64,000 nucleotides of DNA from the NCBI GenBank assembly GCA_000720845.1, contig JODU01000001.1:482108-546107 (forward strand), written 5' to 3'. The position numbers and the translations under genes are program-made. Positions 34,093 to 42,546 of the stretch are shown here, piece after piece. Each line of letters opens with the position of its first letter. The first letter of the stretch is position 1. Source of the DNA: Kitasatospora aureofaciens (lineage in GTDB: Bacteria > Actinomycetota > Actinomycetes > Streptomycetales > Streptomycetaceae). The notes beneath the pieces were generated by a model that saw only the letters and a list, made by a program, of their open reading frames with translations, did not search any database and was not told the DNA's origin.

Positions 34093-35580
34093 GTGAACAA
34101 GCCGCTGAGGGCCGTGGCGATCTTCTGCGGCCTGCTGGTACTGGGCCTGCTGATCCGCGCGAACTGGCTGCAGTACGTCCGGGCCCCGGAGCTGGCCTCC
34201 GACACCAAGAACCGGCGGGTGCAGATCGAGCAGTTCGCCACCCCGCGGGGCGACATCATCGTCGGCGGCCGGGCCGTCACCGGCTCCAAGGAGACCGAGA
34301 CCACCGACCTCAAGTACAAGCGCACCTACGTCGACGGCCCGATGTACGCGCCGGTGACCGGATACGCCTCGCAGGCCCAGGGCATGACGCTGCTGGAGAA
34401 GACCTACGACTCCATCCTCACCGGCAAGGACGACCGGCTGGCCTTCCAGCGGTTCGCCGACGTGGTCAGCGGTGAGGGACGGCGGGCCGGCTCGGTGGTC
34501 ACCACCATCGACCCGAAGGCGCAGAAGGCCGCCTGGGACGGGCTGACCGACCTGAAGGGCGCGCGGGGGGCCGTGGTCGCGCTCGACCCGCAGACCGGGA
34601 AGGTGCTGGCGATGGTCTCGGCGCCCTCCTACGACCCGTCCACGTTCGCGGGCAGCACCTTCAAGGAGTCCGACCGCTTCGTGGCGCTCGACAAGAAGAA
34701 GAACAAGCCGCTGGCCAACCGCGCGCTGCGGGAGACCTACCCGCCGGGCTCCACCTTCAAGATCCTCACCGCGGCGGCCGCGCTGGAGCACGGGATCGTC
34801 ACCGACGTCGACGCCCGCACGGACGCCGTCTCCCCGTACCCGCTGCCGCAGTCCACCAACAAGATCGGCAGCGAGGCCGGTGACGCGGTCTGCAACAAGG
34901 CCTCGATGAAGACCGCCATGCAGCACTCCTGCAACAACGTCTTCCTCGACGCCGCCTCCAAGCTGGGGCAGGAGAAGATGCGCGAGACGGCCGAGAAGTT
35001 CGGCTTCAACGAGGACGTCTACTCCGACGACTTCGGAGACCTGCTCGCCACCAAGAGCCTCTACCCCGAGGACCTCGACAAGCCCGGCACCGCGCTCACC
35101 GGCATGGGACAGGGCAGCCTCACCAGTACGCCGATGCAGATGGCCCTGGTCACCGCCGGTATCGCCAACGACGGAAAGGTGATGCAGCCCTACGTCGTCG
35201 ACGAGGTCAAGGGCCCGGACCTCGACACCCTGGAGAAGACCGAGCCCGCGGTGATGAGCGAGGCGGTCTCCGCCGAGACCGCGCAGAAGGTCCAGGAGAT
35301 GATGGAGTTCACCGCCAAGGAGGGCAGCGCCCGCCGCGCCCAGATCGACGGTGTCACGGTCGGCGGCAAGACCGGTACCGCGCAGCGCGGTGTCGACGTG
35401 AACGACGAGGTGCCGTACGGCTGGTTCGTGTCCTACGGCAAGAAGGACGACGGGTCCTCCGTCGCGGTGGCCGTGTTCATCGACCCGACCGACATGGACA
35501 TCTCCCGTGCGGACATCTCCGGTGGCGGGCTCGGCGCACCCATCGCCAAGAGCGTCATGAAGGCCGTCCTGAAGTCGTGA
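34093..35580 (+). CDS. Class B penicillin-binding protein (PBP2/PbpA-like)
   Basis: 495 residues, GTG start. One N-terminal TM (AVAIFCGLLVLGLLIRANWLQY), a short non-penicillin-binding domain, then the transpeptidase with SxxK in PPGSTFKILTA, SxN in HSCNNVFLD and KTG in GGKTGTAQR. It crosslinks peptidoglycan outside the membrane. It is a stand-alone copy, not beside rodA/ftsW or Ser/Thr kinases as the canonical actinobacterial pbpA is, so it is probably a paralogue with a conditional role, for example in sporulation. The stop overlaps the convergent HxlR gene by 26 bp. Confidence 0.94.
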   Translation: MNKPLRAVAIFCGLLVLGLLIRANWLQYVRAPELASDTKNRRVQIEQFATPRGDIIVGGRAVTGSKETETTDLKYKRTYVDGPMYAPVTGYASQAQGMTLLEKTYDSILTGKDDRLAFQRFADVVSGEGRRAGSVVTTIDPKAQKAAWDGLTDLKGARGAVVALDPQTGKVLAMVSAPSYDPSTFAGSTFKESDRFVALDKKKNKPLANRALRETYPPGSTFKILTAAAALEHGIVTDVDARTDAVSPYPLPQSTNKIGSEAGDAVCNKASMKTAMQHSCNNVFLDAASKLGQEKMRETAEKFGFNEDVYSDDFGDLLATKSLYPEDLDKPGTALTGMGQGSLTSTPMQMALVTAGIANDGKVMQPYVVDEVKGPDLDTLEKTEPAVMSEAVSAETAQKVQEMMEFTAKEGSARRAQIDGVTVGGKTGTAQRGVDVNDEVPYGWFVSYGKKDDGSSVAVAVFIDPTDMDISRADISGGGLGAPIAKSVMKAVLKS

Positions 35581-35962
35581 CGCCGTCGGGGGCGGCGGCG
35601 CGTGACGCCCTGGCCGCGTCGTACGCCCCCCGGGCCCGCTCGACCGCCGCCATCCGGCGCTCGGTCCAGCGCGCGAGGTCACGGACCTGTTCGGCGGCCT
35701 CGCGGCCGAGACCGGTGAGGGAGTAGTCCACGCGGGGCGGGATCACGGGCTTGGCGTCCCGGTCGACCAGGCCGTCGCGCTCCAGGGTGCGCAGGGTCTG
35801 GGTCAGCATCTTCTCGCTGACCGAGCCGATCTCCCGGCGCAGTTCGCTGAAGCGGTAGGGGCGGTCGAGCAGAGCGATCAGGGCCAGGGCGCCCCAACGG
35901 CTGGTGACGTGCTCCATGAGCAGGCGCTCCGGACACATCGGTTCACTTTCTGCCATGGTCAT
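35555..35962 (-). CDS. HxlR-family regulator
   Basis: 135 residues. The winged helix HxlR signature is seen in CPERLLMEHVTSRWGALALIALLDRPYRFSELRREIGSVSEKMLTQTLRTLERDGLV followed by PPRVDYSLTGLGRE. The early Cys (MCPE) is the redox-type Cys position of many HxlR proteins. A second ATG (35956) could be used instead. It overlaps the 3' end of the PBP gene in convergent orientation. No obvious divergent target. Confidence 0.9.
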   Translation of the reverse strand: MTMAESEPMCPERLLMEHVTSRWGALALIALLDRPYRFSELRREIGSVSEKMLTQTLRTLERDGLVDRDAKPVIPPRVDYSLTGLGREAAEQVRDLARWTERRMAAVERARGAYDAARASRAAAPDGVTTSGRPS

Positions 35963-36068
35963 ACGGTACGTCCGGGCGGGCGCTCACCATGAGTGAGTGC
36001 CCGCCCGGACGTCGTTGCCGGACCGGGTCACCGGCCGTTGTCAGTGGTGCCCTCTACTGTCGGTGGGG

Positions 36069-36950
36069 ATGGCACAGGCATGGAAGTGCGCGGGGCTGCG
36101 GTGGGCGGCGGACGGTCCCGTGCTGACGTGGGTCGGGGGCCGGCGCAGTGCGCTGGTCCGGGGGAAGCGGGTGGCCTTCGGGGTCGCCGAGGGGGGTGCG
36201 CGGACATGCGTGGGAGCACGGGGGCACGCGTGCCCGGTGCGGGCCGGTGTGCCGGGGCGGAGTACGGGGGCGCGGTGCGAGGAGTGCGCCCGGCTGGACC
36301 GGGCCCACTCCGTGGCCGCCGACACCATGGCGGACGATCCGCGGCCGTACCGCGTCTATCTGGCGTGGTTCGGTCCGGGCCTCGTCAAGGTGGGGATCAC
36401 CGCATACGAACGGGGCTCCGCCCGGCTGCTCGAACAGGGGGCGGTGTGCTTCAGCTGGCTGGGCCGCGGGCCGCTGATGGCCGCGCGCCGGACCGAGGAG
36501 CTGCTGCGGGCCGCGCTGGGCGTGCCCGACCGCATCCCGTACGCCCGCAAGCGCGCGGTGCGGGCCGCCCTGCCCGAATCGGCGGCGGAGCGGGCGGCCG
36601 AGATCGCCGGGCTGCACGCGCGGGCGGTGGCGCTCGGCGGCTGGGCGGAGGCGCTGACGCCGGAGCCGTTCCGGGGCGTCGACCACGCCGGCGTCTTCGG
36701 GATCACGGGGGCGGAGCGCGGGCCGGCCGCCGTGGCGGAGGTGGCCGAGCTGGTGGCGGGCGGGGCGATCGGGGGTGAGCTGGTGGCCGCCGCCGGGCCC
36801 GATCTGCATCTGGCGACGGAGCGCGGGGTCGTCGTGCTCGACACCCGGCTGATGACGGGGTGGGAGCTGCGGGCCGCCGCGGGCGAGCCGTGCGCCGTGC
36901 CCCTGCGGGAGCTCAAGCAAGCGGCCGGAGTGCAGGACGGCCTGTTCTGA
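36069..36950 (+). CDS. DUF2797 family protein
   Basis: 293 residues from the ATG of MAQAWKCAGLRWA. Typical DUF2797 elements are seen: the Cys clusters CVGARGHACPVR and CEECARLD, then YRVYLAWFGPGLVKVGITAYERGSARLLEQGA, which resembles a GIY-YIG-like nuclease fold core (VKVGIT), and RRTEELLRAALGVPDRIPYARK. Four Cys suggest zinc. The family function is unknown. Immediately followed by tandem repeats of its own stop region. Confidence 0.85.
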   Translation: MAQAWKCAGLRWAADGPVLTWVGGRRSALVRGKRVAFGVAEGGARTCVGARGHACPVRAGVPGRSTGARCEECARLDRAHSVAADTMADDPRPYRVYLAWFGPGLVKVGITAYERGSARLLEQGAVCFSWLGRGPLMAARRTEELLRAALGVPDRIPYARKRAVRAALPESAAERAAEIAGLHARAVALGGWAEALTPEPFRGVDHAGVFGITGAERGPAAVAEVAELVAGGAIGGELVAAAGPDLHLATERGVVVLDTRLMTGWELRAAAGEPCAVPLRELKQAAGVQDGLF

Positions 36951-36979
36951 CCTCCTGTTCTGACCTCCTGTTCTGACCT
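36941..36979. repeat. 13-bp triplicate containing the DUF2797 stop codon
   Basis: CCTGTTCTGACCT is present three times in tandem (36941, 36954, 36967). The first copy contains the TGA stop codon of the DUF2797 gene. Confidence 0.92.
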
Positions 36980-37051
36980 GGTGTTCCGGGCGCCCCCTCT
37001 TCTCCCTCCTCGCCCCTTGTCCAGGGGCGCGCGGCGCACCATCGTGGCCGC

Positions 37052-37954
37052 ATGAGTGATCACGAGGCCGGGCAGGTCCGCCGGTTCTGGGAGGGGCTCG
37101 GGCTGCCCGGGCTGGTCGACGTGCACACGCACTTCATGCCCGAGCGGGTGCTGCGCAAGGTCTGGGCCTACTTCGACGCCCTGGGGCCGCTGACCGGCGG
37201 GGTCGAGTGGCCGATCACCTACCGGCAGGAGGAGGACGAACGCGCGGGGCTGCTGCGCGCGTTCGGGGTGCGGGCCTTCACCGCCATGCTCTACCCGCAC
37301 AAGGCGGGCATGGCGCAGTGGCTGAACGACTGGGCGGTGGACTTCGCCGGTCGCACCCCCGACTGCCTGCACACCTCCACCCTCTTCCCCGAACCGGGCG
37401 TCGAGGCGTACGTCCGCCGGGCCGTCGAGTCCGGGGCGCGGGTCTTCAAGGCACATGTGCAGGTGGGGACGTACGACCCGGCCGACGAGCTGCTCGACGT
37501 GGCGTGGGGCGTGCTCGCCGAGGCGGGGGTCCCGGTCGTCGTCCACTGCGGTTCCGGCCCGGCGCCCGGCAAGCACACCGGACCCGGGCCGATCGCGCGT
37601 GTCCTGGCCCGGCATCCCCGGCTGCGGCTGGTCGTCGCGCACCTCGGGATGCCCGAGTACGAGGACTTCCTGGACCTCGCCGAGCGGTACGGGGAGGTGC
37701 GGCTGGACACGACCATGGCGTTCACCGACTTCAGCGAGCGGCTCGCGCCCTTCCCGCGCCGGGCGCTGCCCCGGCTGGCGGACCTGGGCGACCGGGTCCT
37801 GCTCGGCACCGACTTCCCCAACATCCCCTATCCCTACCTGCACCAGCTGCACGCCCTGGAGCGGCTGGAGCTGGGGGACGCGTGGCTGCGCGCGGTGTGC
37901 CACGACAACGCCGCCCGGCTGTTCGGGCTGCCGGGGAGCCGGAGCGCCGGGTGA
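37052..37954 (+). CDS. Amidohydrolase-2 family metal-dependent hydrolase
   Basis: 300 residues. TIM-barrel amidohydrolase with HxH near the N-terminus (VDVHTHFMPERVL), FKAHVQVG, VPVVVHCGSGPAPG (metal His), LVVAHLGMPEY and the conserved Asp in VLLGTDFPNIPYPYLHQLHAL. The family includes decarboxylases and 2-pyrone-dicarboxylate lactonase-like hydrolases. The substrate cannot be told. Cytoplasmic, stand-alone. Confidence 0.9.
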   Translation: MSDHEAGQVRRFWEGLGLPGLVDVHTHFMPERVLRKVWAYFDALGPLTGGVEWPITYRQEEDERAGLLRAFGVRAFTAMLYPHKAGMAQWLNDWAVDFAGRTPDCLHTSTLFPEPGVEAYVRRAVESGARVFKAHVQVGTYDPADELLDVAWGVLAEAGVPVVVHCGSGPAPGKHTGPGPIARVLARHPRLRLVVAHLGMPEYEDFLDLAERYGEVRLDTTMAFTDFSERLAPFPRRALPRLADLGDRVLLGTDFPNIPYPYLHQLHALERLELGDAWLRAVCHDNAARLFGLPGSRSAG

Positions 37955-38011
37955 GCCGAGGTGCGGGCCCGGTGGGTACCGGCCGGGTGGACGGTCCGGT
38001 GCCCAGCGGAC

Positions 38012-38710
38012 TCACAGCGGGGCGACGAAGACGTGCGCGGCGGTGCGCGCGGGGAGCCGGGCGGCCCGGTCGCCGCTGCCGACCGTCACACCGCCGGGCC
38101 ACGGCGTGACGCTCACGACCGCGCCCGGCCGCACCCCGGCCCGCCGCAGGGCGGTCAGCAGCCCGCGGTCCGCCTGGACCGGCTCCCCGATGCGCCGGAC
38201 GACCGCGCTCACGCCGTCCGGCCCGGGGAGCAGGGCGCCGAGGCTGACCGTGCTCCCGGCGGGGGCCGGACGCGCGACGGCGGTGGTCGCCCCGCCCAGT
38301 TCCTCCAGGCCCGGGATCGGGTTGCCGTAGGGCGACTCGGTCGGGTGCCGCAGCAGGCGCACCAGGCGGCGTTCGACGGCCTCGCTCATCACGTGCTCCC
38401 AGCGGCAGGCCTCGGCGTGGACCTGCTCCCACTCCAGGCCGATCACGTCGACGAGCAGGCACTCCGCGAGCCGGTGCTTGCGCATCACGCGCGTCGCCAG
38501 CCGTCTGCCGGTGTCGGTCAGTTCCAGGTGCCGGTCGGCGGCGATCCGCAGCAGTCCGTCGCGTTCCATGCGGGCGACGGTCTGGCTCACGGTGGGGCCG
38601 CTGCGGTCCAGGTGCTCGGCGATGCGGGCACGCAGCGGGACCACGCCCTCCTCCTCCAGCTCCAGGACGGTGCGGAGGTACATCTCCGTGGTGTCGATGA
38701 ACCGGGACAC
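38012..38710 (-). CDS. dmdR2: DtxR/IdeR-family iron regulator, DmdR2 type
   Basis: 232 residues from GTG 38710 (VSRFIDTTEMYLRTVLELEEEG). N-terminal winged helix (RARIAEHLDRSGPTVSQTVARMERDGLL), metal-binding dimerisation domain (CLLVDVIGLEWEQVHAEACRWEHVMSEAVERRL, HPTESPYGNPIPGLEELG) and C-terminal SH3-like FeoA domain. The metal ligands Met/Cys/Glu/His are conserved. The sequence is close to Streptomyces DmdR proteins and the setting matches dmdR2 rather than dmdR1, from memory. It begins 8 nt after the PEBP stop, so it is probably co-transcribed with it. Confidence 0.88.
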   Translation of the reverse strand: MSRFIDTTEMYLRTVLELEEEGVVPLRARIAEHLDRSGPTVSQTVARMERDGLLRIAADRHLELTDTGRRLATRVMRKHRLAECLLVDVIGLEWEQVHAEACRWEHVMSEAVERRLVRLLRHPTESPYGNPIPGLEELGGATTAVARPAPAGSTVSLGALLPGPDGVSAVVRRIGEPVQADRGLLTALRRAGVRPGAVVSVTPWPGGVTVGSGDRAARLPARTAAHVFVAPL

Positions 38711-38718
38711 GCGGTGGG

Positions 38719-39252
38719 TCAGGCGGGAGTCTCGGCGGTGGCGGTCAGGACCGCACGGCCGAGGGTGTGCCCGGCCATGGTGAAGCCGAGGACGGCGGGG
38801 GTGGCGTCGGCCGGGACGCCGATGGACTCGACGTCGAGGGCGTGCACGACGACGAAGTAGCGGTGCGGGCCGTGCCCGGCCGGCGGGGCGGCGCCGATGT
38901 AGCGGGCCGCGCGGGCGTCGTTGGGCAGCTGGAAGGCGCCCTCGGGCAGGCCCGAGCCGTTGTCGTCGCCGGCCCCCTCGGGCAGGTCGGTGACGGTGGC
39001 GGGGATGTCGGCGACCGCCCAGTGCCAGAACCCGGACCCGGTGGGGGCGTCGGGGTCGTAGACGGTGACGGCGTAGCTCCTGGTGCCCTCCGGTGCGCCG
39101 CTCCACGACAGCTGCGGGGAGAGGTCCTTGCCGCCGGGGACGCCGGAGGAGTGCTGCGCGTCCGGCCAGGGGGCGCCGTCGGCGACGGTCGTGCTGGTGA
39201 CGGTGAAGGAGACGGCCTCGGGGAGGCGGGCGAACGGGTGGTTGGCGCTCAT
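38719..39252 (-). CDS. YbhB/YbcL PEBP-family protein
   Basis: 177 residues (AAAGGAA upstream of ATG 39252). Phosphatidylethanolamine-binding-protein fold with SPQLSWSGAPEGTRSYAVTVYDPDAPTGSGFWHW, followed by YIGAAPPAGHGPHRYFVVVHALD, the two ligand-site motifs. Cytoplasmic, ligand unknown. Shares its promoter region with a divergent GntR gene and precedes dmdR2. Confidence 0.92.
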   Translation of the reverse strand: MSANHPFARLPEAVSFTVTSTTVADGAPWPDAQHSSGVPGGKDLSPQLSWSGAPEGTRSYAVTVYDPDAPTGSGFWHWAVADIPATVTDLPEGAGDDNGSGLPEGAFQLPNDARAARYIGAAPPAGHGPHRYFVVVHALDVESIGVPADATPAVLGFTMAGHTLGRAVLTATAETPA

Positions 39253-39309
39253 CGCGTCGTTCCTTTCGGACGGGCGGCCGGGTCGGCCACTGAGATCGAC
39301 CATAACACT

Positions 39310-39323
39310 AATAATCGATTATT
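39310..39323. promoter_or_regulatory. AT-only-flanked perfect palindrome, candidate GntR operator
   Basis: AATAATCGATTATT is a perfect 14-bp palindrome between the divergent PEBP and GntR genes, 24 bp before the GntR start. It is strikingly AT-rich for this genome and likely overlaps both promoters. Confidence 0.7.
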
Positions 39324-39347
39324 CAATGGATCGTCTATGCTCCCCTC

Positions 39348-40031
39348 ATGACTCAGACCGGCCCCACCTCGCCCCCGCCGACCGGGAAGCGGATGCTCTC
39401 CGAGCAGGTCTACGCCCACCTGCGGGAAGCGATCATGCGCGGCGACCACGCCCCCGGCGCCGCCCTCAAGCCGCAGGACCTCGCCAGGGAGCAGGGCGTG
39501 AGCCTGGCCGTGGTGCGCGAGGCCCTCGTGCGGGTGGTCGGTGACGGGCTCGCCGACCGGCTGCCCAACCGCGGCTTCGCCGTCCCGGCCTTCTCCGACC
39601 GTCGCTGGCAGGAGATCGCGGAGGCCCGCCGCACCATCGAACCGGTCCTGCTGCGCATGTCCGTCGAGCGCGGCGACGTCGACTGGGAGGCCCGGGTGCG
39701 CGCCGCCCACCACCGGCTGGCCCGGACGCCCGCGTACACGCCGGAGGAGGGCGAGTACTACAGCGAGGCGTGGTCCGAGGCGCACCGGCTCTTCCACCGC
39801 GCCCTGATGGAAGGCTGCGGCAACCCCGTACTGCTGGAGACCTTCGACCGGCTGTGGACGGCGAGCGAGCTGGCCCGCCGCTGGTCGACGCACCGCAATC
39901 CCGGCCGGGACGGCGCCGAGGAGCACCGCCGGCTGGAGGAGGCGGCGCTGGCCCGCGACGCCGACACCGCGGCCGAGGTGCTGGTCCGCCACCTCACCCT
40001 GACGGCCGAGGCGCTGTCCGGAGGCACCTGA
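39348..40031 (+). CDS. GntR-family (FadR subfamily) regulator
   Basis: 227 residues. N-terminal winged helix (MLSEQVYAHLREAIMRGDHAPGAALKPQDLAREQGVSLAVVREALVRVVGDGLA) and an all-helical FCD ligand domain (EARRTIEPVLLRMSVERGD ... AHRLFHRALMEGCGNPVLL ... EEHRRLEEAALARDADTA), whose His residues could bind metal or carboxylates. Probably controls the PEBP-dmdR2 unit and itself. Confidence 0.93.
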   Translation: MTQTGPTSPPPTGKRMLSEQVYAHLREAIMRGDHAPGAALKPQDLAREQGVSLAVVREALVRVVGDGLADRLPNRGFAVPAFSDRRWQEIAEARRTIEPVLLRMSVERGDVDWEARVRAAHHRLARTPAYTPEEGEYYSEAWSEAHRLFHRALMEGCGNPVLLETFDRLWTASELARRWSTHRNPGRDGAEEHRRLEEAALARDADTAAEVLVRHLTLTAEALSGGT

Positions 40032-40078
40032 GGTCGGCACCCGGCGCTGCCCAGCGCTGGCCGGTGCGCCCGGCGGCA

Positions 40079-40100
40079 CCTGAGCGGCGCCTGAGCGGCG
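40079..40100. repeat. 11-bp repeat downstream of gntR stop
   Basis: CCTGAGCGGCG occurs twice in tandem (40079, 40090) and then CCTGTGGG. The same CACCTGAG context spans the GntR stop codon 50 bp upstream. Confidence 0.75.
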
Positions 40101-40108
40101 CCTGTGGG

Positions 40109-40151
40109 TTTCTCAGAGAAATCACAGCCGACGGAAAGGGCCCTCTCAGAG
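40109..40151 (+). promoter_or_regulatory. TCTCAGAG repeat in front of response regulator
   Basis: TTTCTC-A-GAGAAA (40109-40121) is a perfect 13-bp palindrome. Its core TCTCAGAG recurs at 40144-40151, a 33-bp spacing (three turns), just upstream of the response-regulator start. Candidate autoregulatory sites. Confidence 0.55.
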
Positions 40152-40172
40152 CGCCCCGACAAGGTGTCCGCC

Positions 40173-40913
40173 ATGACCACGACCTCGCCCCAGGGGCGCA
40201 CCGAACTGCTGAGGCCGGACGGGAGCCCCGTCCGGGTGCTCGTAGTGGACGACGAGCTGTCCATCACCGAACTGCTCTCCATGGCCCTGCGCTACGAGGG
40301 CTGGCAGATCCGCAGCGCAGGGGACGGTCACGGCGCCGTCCAGGCCGCCCGCGAGTTCCGGCCCGACGCCGTCGTACTGGACATGATGCTGCCCGACATG
40401 GACGGCCTGAGCGTGCTGGGGCGGCTGCGCCGCGACCTGCCGGACGTGCCGGTGCTGTTCCTGACCGCCAAGGACGCCGTGGAGGACCGGATCGCCGGGC
40501 TGACCGCGGGCGGCGACGACTACGTCACCAAGCCGTTCAGCCTGGAGGAGGTCGTCGCCCGGCTGCGCGGACTGATCCGCCGCTCCGGCGCCGCCGACCG
40601 GCGCTCCGACTCCGTACTCGTCGTCGGCGACCTCACCCTGGACGAGGACAGCCACGAGGTCACCCGCGGCGGCCACGGCATCCACCTCACCGCCACCGAG
40701 TTCGAGCTGCTGCGCTTCCTGATGCGCAACCCGCGGCGGGTGCTGAGCAAGGCGCAGATCCTGGACCGCGTGTGGTCCTACGACTTCGGCGGCCAGGCCA
40801 ACGTCGTGGAGCTGTACATCTCCTACCTGCGCCGGAAGATCGACGCCGGTCGCGAGCCGATGATCCACACCCGGCGCGGCGCCGGATACCTGATCAAGCC
40901 CGCGGTGTCGTGA
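40173..40913 (+). CDS. OmpR-family response regulator
   Basis: 246 residues. Receiver with acidic pair in VLVVDDELS, phospho-Asp in DAVVLDMMLPDMDG, Thr in VLFLTAKD and Lys in DDYVTKPFS. C-terminal winged helix (GIHLTATEFELLRFLMRNPRRVLSKAQILDRVWSYDF ... YISYLRRKID). First gene of a four-gene coupled operon with its kinase and two glycosyltransferases, so cell-envelope glycans are the likely output. Confidence 0.95.
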   Translation: MTTTSPQGRTELLRPDGSPVRVLVVDDELSITELLSMALRYEGWQIRSAGDGHGAVQAAREFRPDAVVLDMMLPDMDGLSVLGRLRRDLPDVPVLFLTAKDAVEDRIAGLTAGGDDYVTKPFSLEEVVARLRGLIRRSGAADRRSDSVLVVGDLTLDEDSHEVTRGGHGIHLTATEFELLRFLMRNPRRVLSKAQILDRVWSYDFGGQANVVELYISYLRRKIDAGREPMIHTRRGAGYLIKPAVS

Positions 40914-42532
40914 GCCGGCGGCGACGACCGCGGCCGCGGACCCTGCGGACGCGGCTCGTCGTCGCGTCCGTGGCGCTGATCGCGGTGGTGTGCGCGGTGA
41001 TCGGCACGGTGACGACGGTGGCGCTGCGCTCGCATCTGTACGAGCAGCTGGACGGACAGGTGCGCGAGGTCGCGGCCCGGGTGTCCGGCTTCGGGCCGCC
41101 GGGCGAACGGGGGCCCGGGGGCGGGGTGAAGCAGCGGATGGACCTCGACGAGTTCGTCACGCACGGCGGCCCGCAGCCGCGCGACACGATCGTCGCCGAG
41201 ACGCGGGACGGTGCCGTCGTCGACGCCAAGTACGGCGAGAAGGACGACGAGAGCACGGACCCCAGCAGGACGACACCGGTCTCCCTCGACGAGGCCCAGC
41301 GCACCGCGCTCGCCTCCGTCCCCCGGGACGGCGAGGCGCACACGGTCGAGATCCCCGGCCTCGGCGACTACCGCGTCGAGTACCACGACGGCTACTACGC
41401 CGCCCTGCCCACCGACGACGTCGACGGCACCATCAGCACCCTGGTCCTCGTGGAGGCCAGCGTCACCGCCGCCGGTCTCGTCGCCGCCTCCCTCGCCGGA
41501 GCCGTCATCGTCGGCGTCGCCACCCGCCCCCTGCGCCGGGTCGCCGCCACCGCCACCCGGGTCTCCGAACTCCCGCTGCACGCGGGCGAGGTGAACCTCG
41601 ACGAACGGGTCCCGGAGTCGGAGTGCGACCCGCACACCGAGGTCGGCCGGGTCGGCTCCGCGCTCAACCGGATGCTCGACCACGTCCACGGCGCCCTGCA
41701 CGCACGGCAGCGGAGCGAGACACGGGTACGGCAGTTCGTCGCCGACGCCAGCCACGAACTGCGCACCCCCCTCGCCTCCATCCGCGGCTACGCCGAACTC
41801 ACCCGCCGGGGACGCGAGCAGGTCGGCCCCGACACCCGGCACGCGCTGGGCCGCATCGAGTCCGAGGCCGGCCGCATGACCCTGCTGGTCGAGGACCTGC
41901 TGCTGCTCGCCCGCCTGGACGCCGGGCGCCCACTGGAGTTCGGGCACACCGACCTCGTACCGCTCGTCGTGGACACCGTCAGCGACGCCCGCGCGGCCGG
42001 CCTCGGCCACACCTGGCGGCTCGACCTGCCCGACGAACCGGCCCTGGTGTCGGCGGACCCCGCCCGGCTCCAGCAGGTGCTGGTCAACCTGCTGGGCAAC
42101 GCCCGCACCCACACCCCGCCGGGCACCACCGTCACCGCGCGCGTACGGCGCGAGGGGGCGTGGCTCTGCGTGGACGTGGTGGACAACGGGCCGGGCATAC
42201 CGGGCGAGTTGCTGCCCCGCGTCTTCGAACGCTTCGCGCGCGGGGACTCCGCGCGGTCCCGGGCGACCGGCTCGACGGGCCTCGGCCTCGCCATCGTGCA
42301 GGCCGTGACGACCGCGCACGGCGGGGGCGTGACGGTCGACAGCGCGCCGGGCCGGACGGTCTTCACCGTGTACCTGCCCGCGGTGCACGACGGGCATCTG
42401 CCCATGCTTCACGACCGGCGTCTGCCCGCGGTGCGCGACGGGCATCTGCCCGCGGTGCACGACGGGCCGGACGGGCGGGCGCACTCACAGGCGCAGCACA
42501 GCCCCACCACACGGGTGCGACAGGGGAGTTGA
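40910..42532 (+). CDS. Sensor histidine kinase
   Basis: 540 residues, GTG overlapping the regulator's stop (GTGA). TM1 (RLVVASVALIAVVCAVIGTVT), a 140-residue extracellular sensor, TM2 (LVLVEASVTAAGLVAASLAGAVIVG), HAMP, then canonical catalytic motifs: H box FVADASHELRTPLASI, N box QQVLVNLLGNARTH, DNGPGIPG and GSTGLGLAIVQA. The C-terminal tail carries four 8-residue repeats (LPAVHDGH-like). Intact kinase, unlike the protein at 27064. Confidence 0.94.
   Translation: MSRRRRPRPRTLRTRLVVASVALIAVVCAVIGTVTTVALRSHLYEQLDGQVREVAARVSGFGPPGERGPGGGVKQRMDLDEFVTHGGPQPRDTIVAETRDGAVVDAKYGEKDDESTDPSRTTPVSLDEAQRTALASVPRDGEAHTVEIPGLGDYRVEYHDGYYAALPTDDVDGTISTLVLVEASVTAAGLVAASLAGAVIVGVATRPLRRVAATATRVSELPLHAGEVNLDERVPESECDPHTEVGRVGSALNRMLDHVHGALHARQRSETRVRQFVADASHELRTPLASIRGYAELTRRGREQVGPDTRHALGRIESEAGRMTLLVEDLLLLARLDAGRPLEFGHTDLVPLVVDTVSDARAAGLGHTWRLDLPDEPALVSADPARLQQVLVNLLGNARTHTPPGTTVTARVRREGAWLCVDVVDNGPGIPGELLPRVFERFARGDSARSRATGSTGLGLAIVQAVTTAHGGGVTVDSAPGRTVFTVYLPAVHDGHLPMLHDRRLPAVRDGHLPAVHDGPDGRAHSQAQHSPTTRVRQGS
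42374..42466 (+). repeat. 24-bp tandem repeat at kinase 3' end
   Basis: Four units of 24 bp (starting 42374, 42398, 42422, 42446) encode LPAVHDGH, LPMLHDRR, LPAVRDGH and LPAVHDG. They lie just beyond the ATPase domain and within 70 bp of the stop codon. Confidence 0.9.
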
Positions 42533-42546
42533 GAAGAGTCGGTGCC

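Noticed and set aside
39770..42532. 920-codon frame extending the kinase upstream
   Set aside because: The region before 40910 encodes the response regulator in another frame. The GTGA overlap and TM1 define the true kinase start.
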